Assembly: GCA_045632605.1 (NCBI GenBank)
Contig: JAZQXA010000040.1
Location: 1-7,910 of the forward strand
Origin: Flemingiibacterium sp045632605
Lineage (GTDB): Bacteria; Bacillota; Clostridia; Oscillospirales; CAG-272
DNA: 7,910 bases
Direction of reading: 5' to 3'
Shown: positions 7,324 to 7,910 of the stretch, piece after piece
Layout of the letters: each line of letters opens with the position of its first letter
Position numbering within the stretch: position 1 is the stretch's first letter
Made by a program: the position numbers and the translations under genes
Notes under the pieces: model-generated
Seen by the model: the letters and a program-made list of their open reading frames with translations, nothing else
Told to the model about the DNA's origin: nothing
Databases searched by the model: none

Positions 7324-7734
7324 ATGGACAAAAATTTAGAACTCATAACACCGGAAAATCATCCGGAACTCTCTAACGCCGAGCCACTTGAGATTGCCAA
7401 GACGATAGTTCACGTGCTCGACATGAAAAAAGGTCGCGATATAAAGTTGCTTCGCGTTGCCGACCAGACGATAATCGCTGACTATTTTGTAATCTGCGGC
7501 GGTACATCAAACACTAATATAAAGGCACTCGCAGGCGAGGCTGAATATAAACTCGGACTCTGCGGTGTGACACCTCACCACATGGACGGTTACCGTGAGG
7601 GGGAATGGATTGCGATTGATTTCGGCTCGGTCATGGTACACATCATGAACCGCGACAGCCGCGATTTCTATAAGCTCGAAAAGCTCTGGGCAGACGCCGA
7701 GGCTATTGACATCAGCGATATTTTGGTTCAGTAA
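7324..7734 (+). CDS. rsfS: Ribosomal silencing factor RsfS
   Basis: RsfS (RsfA/YbeB/Iojap family; B. subtilis YqeL) binds ribosomal protein uL14 on the 50S subunit and blocks joining with 30S, lowering translation when nutrients run short. The 136-residue product contains IIADYFVICGGTSNTNIKA (about 50-68), DGYREGEWIAIDFGSVMVHI (about 93-112) and FYKLEKLWADA near the C-terminus, all characteristic of the family. It is about 20 residues longer than typical members at the N-terminus. The ATG at 7324 has an AAAGGA Shine-Dalgarno (7311-7316) 7 bases upstream, and the next in-frame ATG falls inside the conserved domain, so the extension appears genuine. It begins 15 bases after the LCP gene and is followed after 33 bases by leuS. 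The usual neighbours yhbY, nadD and yqeK are just upstream, interrupted only by the LCP gene. Confidence 0.96.
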   Translation: MDKNLELITPENHPELSNAEPLEIAKTIVHVLDMKKGRDIKLLRVADQTIIADYFVICGGTSNTNIKALAGEAEYKLGLCGVTPHHMDGYREGEWIAIDFGSVMVHIMNRDSRDFYKLEKLWADAEAIDISDILVQ

Positions 7735-7767
7735 AAAATAATAATTTATATAAAGAGGTTTTTATCA
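7735..7767 (+). promoter_or_regulatory. AT-rich leader before leuS with ribosome binding site, no T-box
   Basis: This 33-base gap is almost all A and T up to the AAAGAGG Shine-Dalgarno (7752-7758). It is far too short to hold a T-box riboswitch, and no terminator hairpin is visible. A weak promoter (TTGGTT at 7723-7728 with TATATA at 7747-7752, 18-base spacing) can be drawn but is poor. Read-through from rsfS is the simpler expectation. Confidence 0.5.
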
Positions 7768-7910
7768 ATGAAATACGATTTCAGTGCCATCGAAAAGAAA
7801 TGGCAGGACAAATGGGACGCCGAGGGCGTTTTTAAGGCAACAGAAGACCACTCGAAGCCGAAATTCTACGGACTCGTTGAGTTTCCGTATCCAAGTCGGA
7901 TCGTAGCCAT
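7768..7910 (+). CDS. leuS: Leucyl-tRNA synthetase, N-terminal fragment cut by the window edge
   Basis: LeuRS charges tRNA-Leu with leucine. Only 47 codons are present. MKYDFSAIEKKWQDKWD, then KPKFYGLVEFPYPS (residues 30-43), is the unmistakable start of the LeuRS class I catalytic domain. The family continues FPYPSG-x-G-L/M-HVGH, the HIGH-type ATP-binding motif. Here, after S43, the frame reads R-I-V-A (7897-7908), which does not match; a shift to the next frame meets a stop at 7904-7906. The divergence covers only the last 14 bases, so a sequence or assembly error at a contig end is more likely than a real mutation. The start is supported by AAAGAGG (7752-7758), 9 bases upstream. Identity is secure; the integrity of the last codons is doubtful. 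Confidence 0.93.
   Translation, partial: MKYDFSAIEKKWQDKWDAEGVFKATEDHSKPKFYGLVEFPYPSRIVA

Noticed and set aside
1..7910. A novel defence, mobile or biosynthetic system
   Set aside because: All nine genes belong to well-known conserved families in a coherent housekeeping order; no transposase, integrase, toxin, repeat array or foreign-looking composition was seen.

Overview
The window is an uninterrupted run of nine same-strand (+) housekeeping genes: smc (5' end missing), ftsY, rdgB, yhbY, nadD, yqeK, an LCP-family (LytR-CpsA-Psr) gene, rsfS and leuS (3' end missing). Moderate base composition, Gram-positive-type Shine-Dalgarno sequences, a wall-polymer LCP ligase, an SMC/FtsY pair and a nadD-yqeK-rsfS core all point to a Firmicute. 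The overall order and protein style best fit class Clostridia, probably a gut Ruminococcaceae/Oscillospiraceae-type bacterium. That placement is inferred from gene order and remembered protein style, not from a database search.

Layout. Positions 1-2965 hold most of the chromosome-organising ATPase SMC, from within its first coiled coil to its C-terminal ATPase head. Positions 2996-3901 encode FtsY, the SRP receptor, and 3914-4519 the ITP/XTP pyrophosphatase RdgB. Positions 4547-6122 carry a tightly packed trio: the ribosome-associated YhbY, the NAD-biosynthetic NadD and the HD-domain Ap4A hydrolase YqeK. NadD starts inside the yhbY stop codon, and yqeK follows nadD by two bases. Positions 6103-7308 encode a membrane-anchored LCP protein that overlaps yqeK by 20 bases. 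Positions 7324-7734 encode the ribosomal silencing factor RsfS, and leuS begins at 7768 and runs off the window. Non-coding gaps are at most 33 bases. I see no rho-independent terminator, tRNA, rRNA, CRISPR array, insertion sequence or phage gene.

Functionally, the segment joins two blocks that are separate in Bacillus subtilis: the smc-ftsY block, and the yhbY-nadD-yqeK-rsfS block. rdgB links them, and an LCP gene is inserted before rsfS. The products serve chromosome segregation, membrane-protein targeting, nucleotide-pool cleaning, NAD synthesis, alarmone-type dinucleotide hydrolysis, ribosome assembly/silencing, wall-polymer attachment and leucine charging, which is a typical growth-linked operon.

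No novel system is evident. The points most worth checking are a strong-looking internal promoter in yqeK, the last 14 bases of the window (where LeuRS departs from its expected HIGH-motif sequence) and lineage-type motif variants in SMC and the LCP protein.
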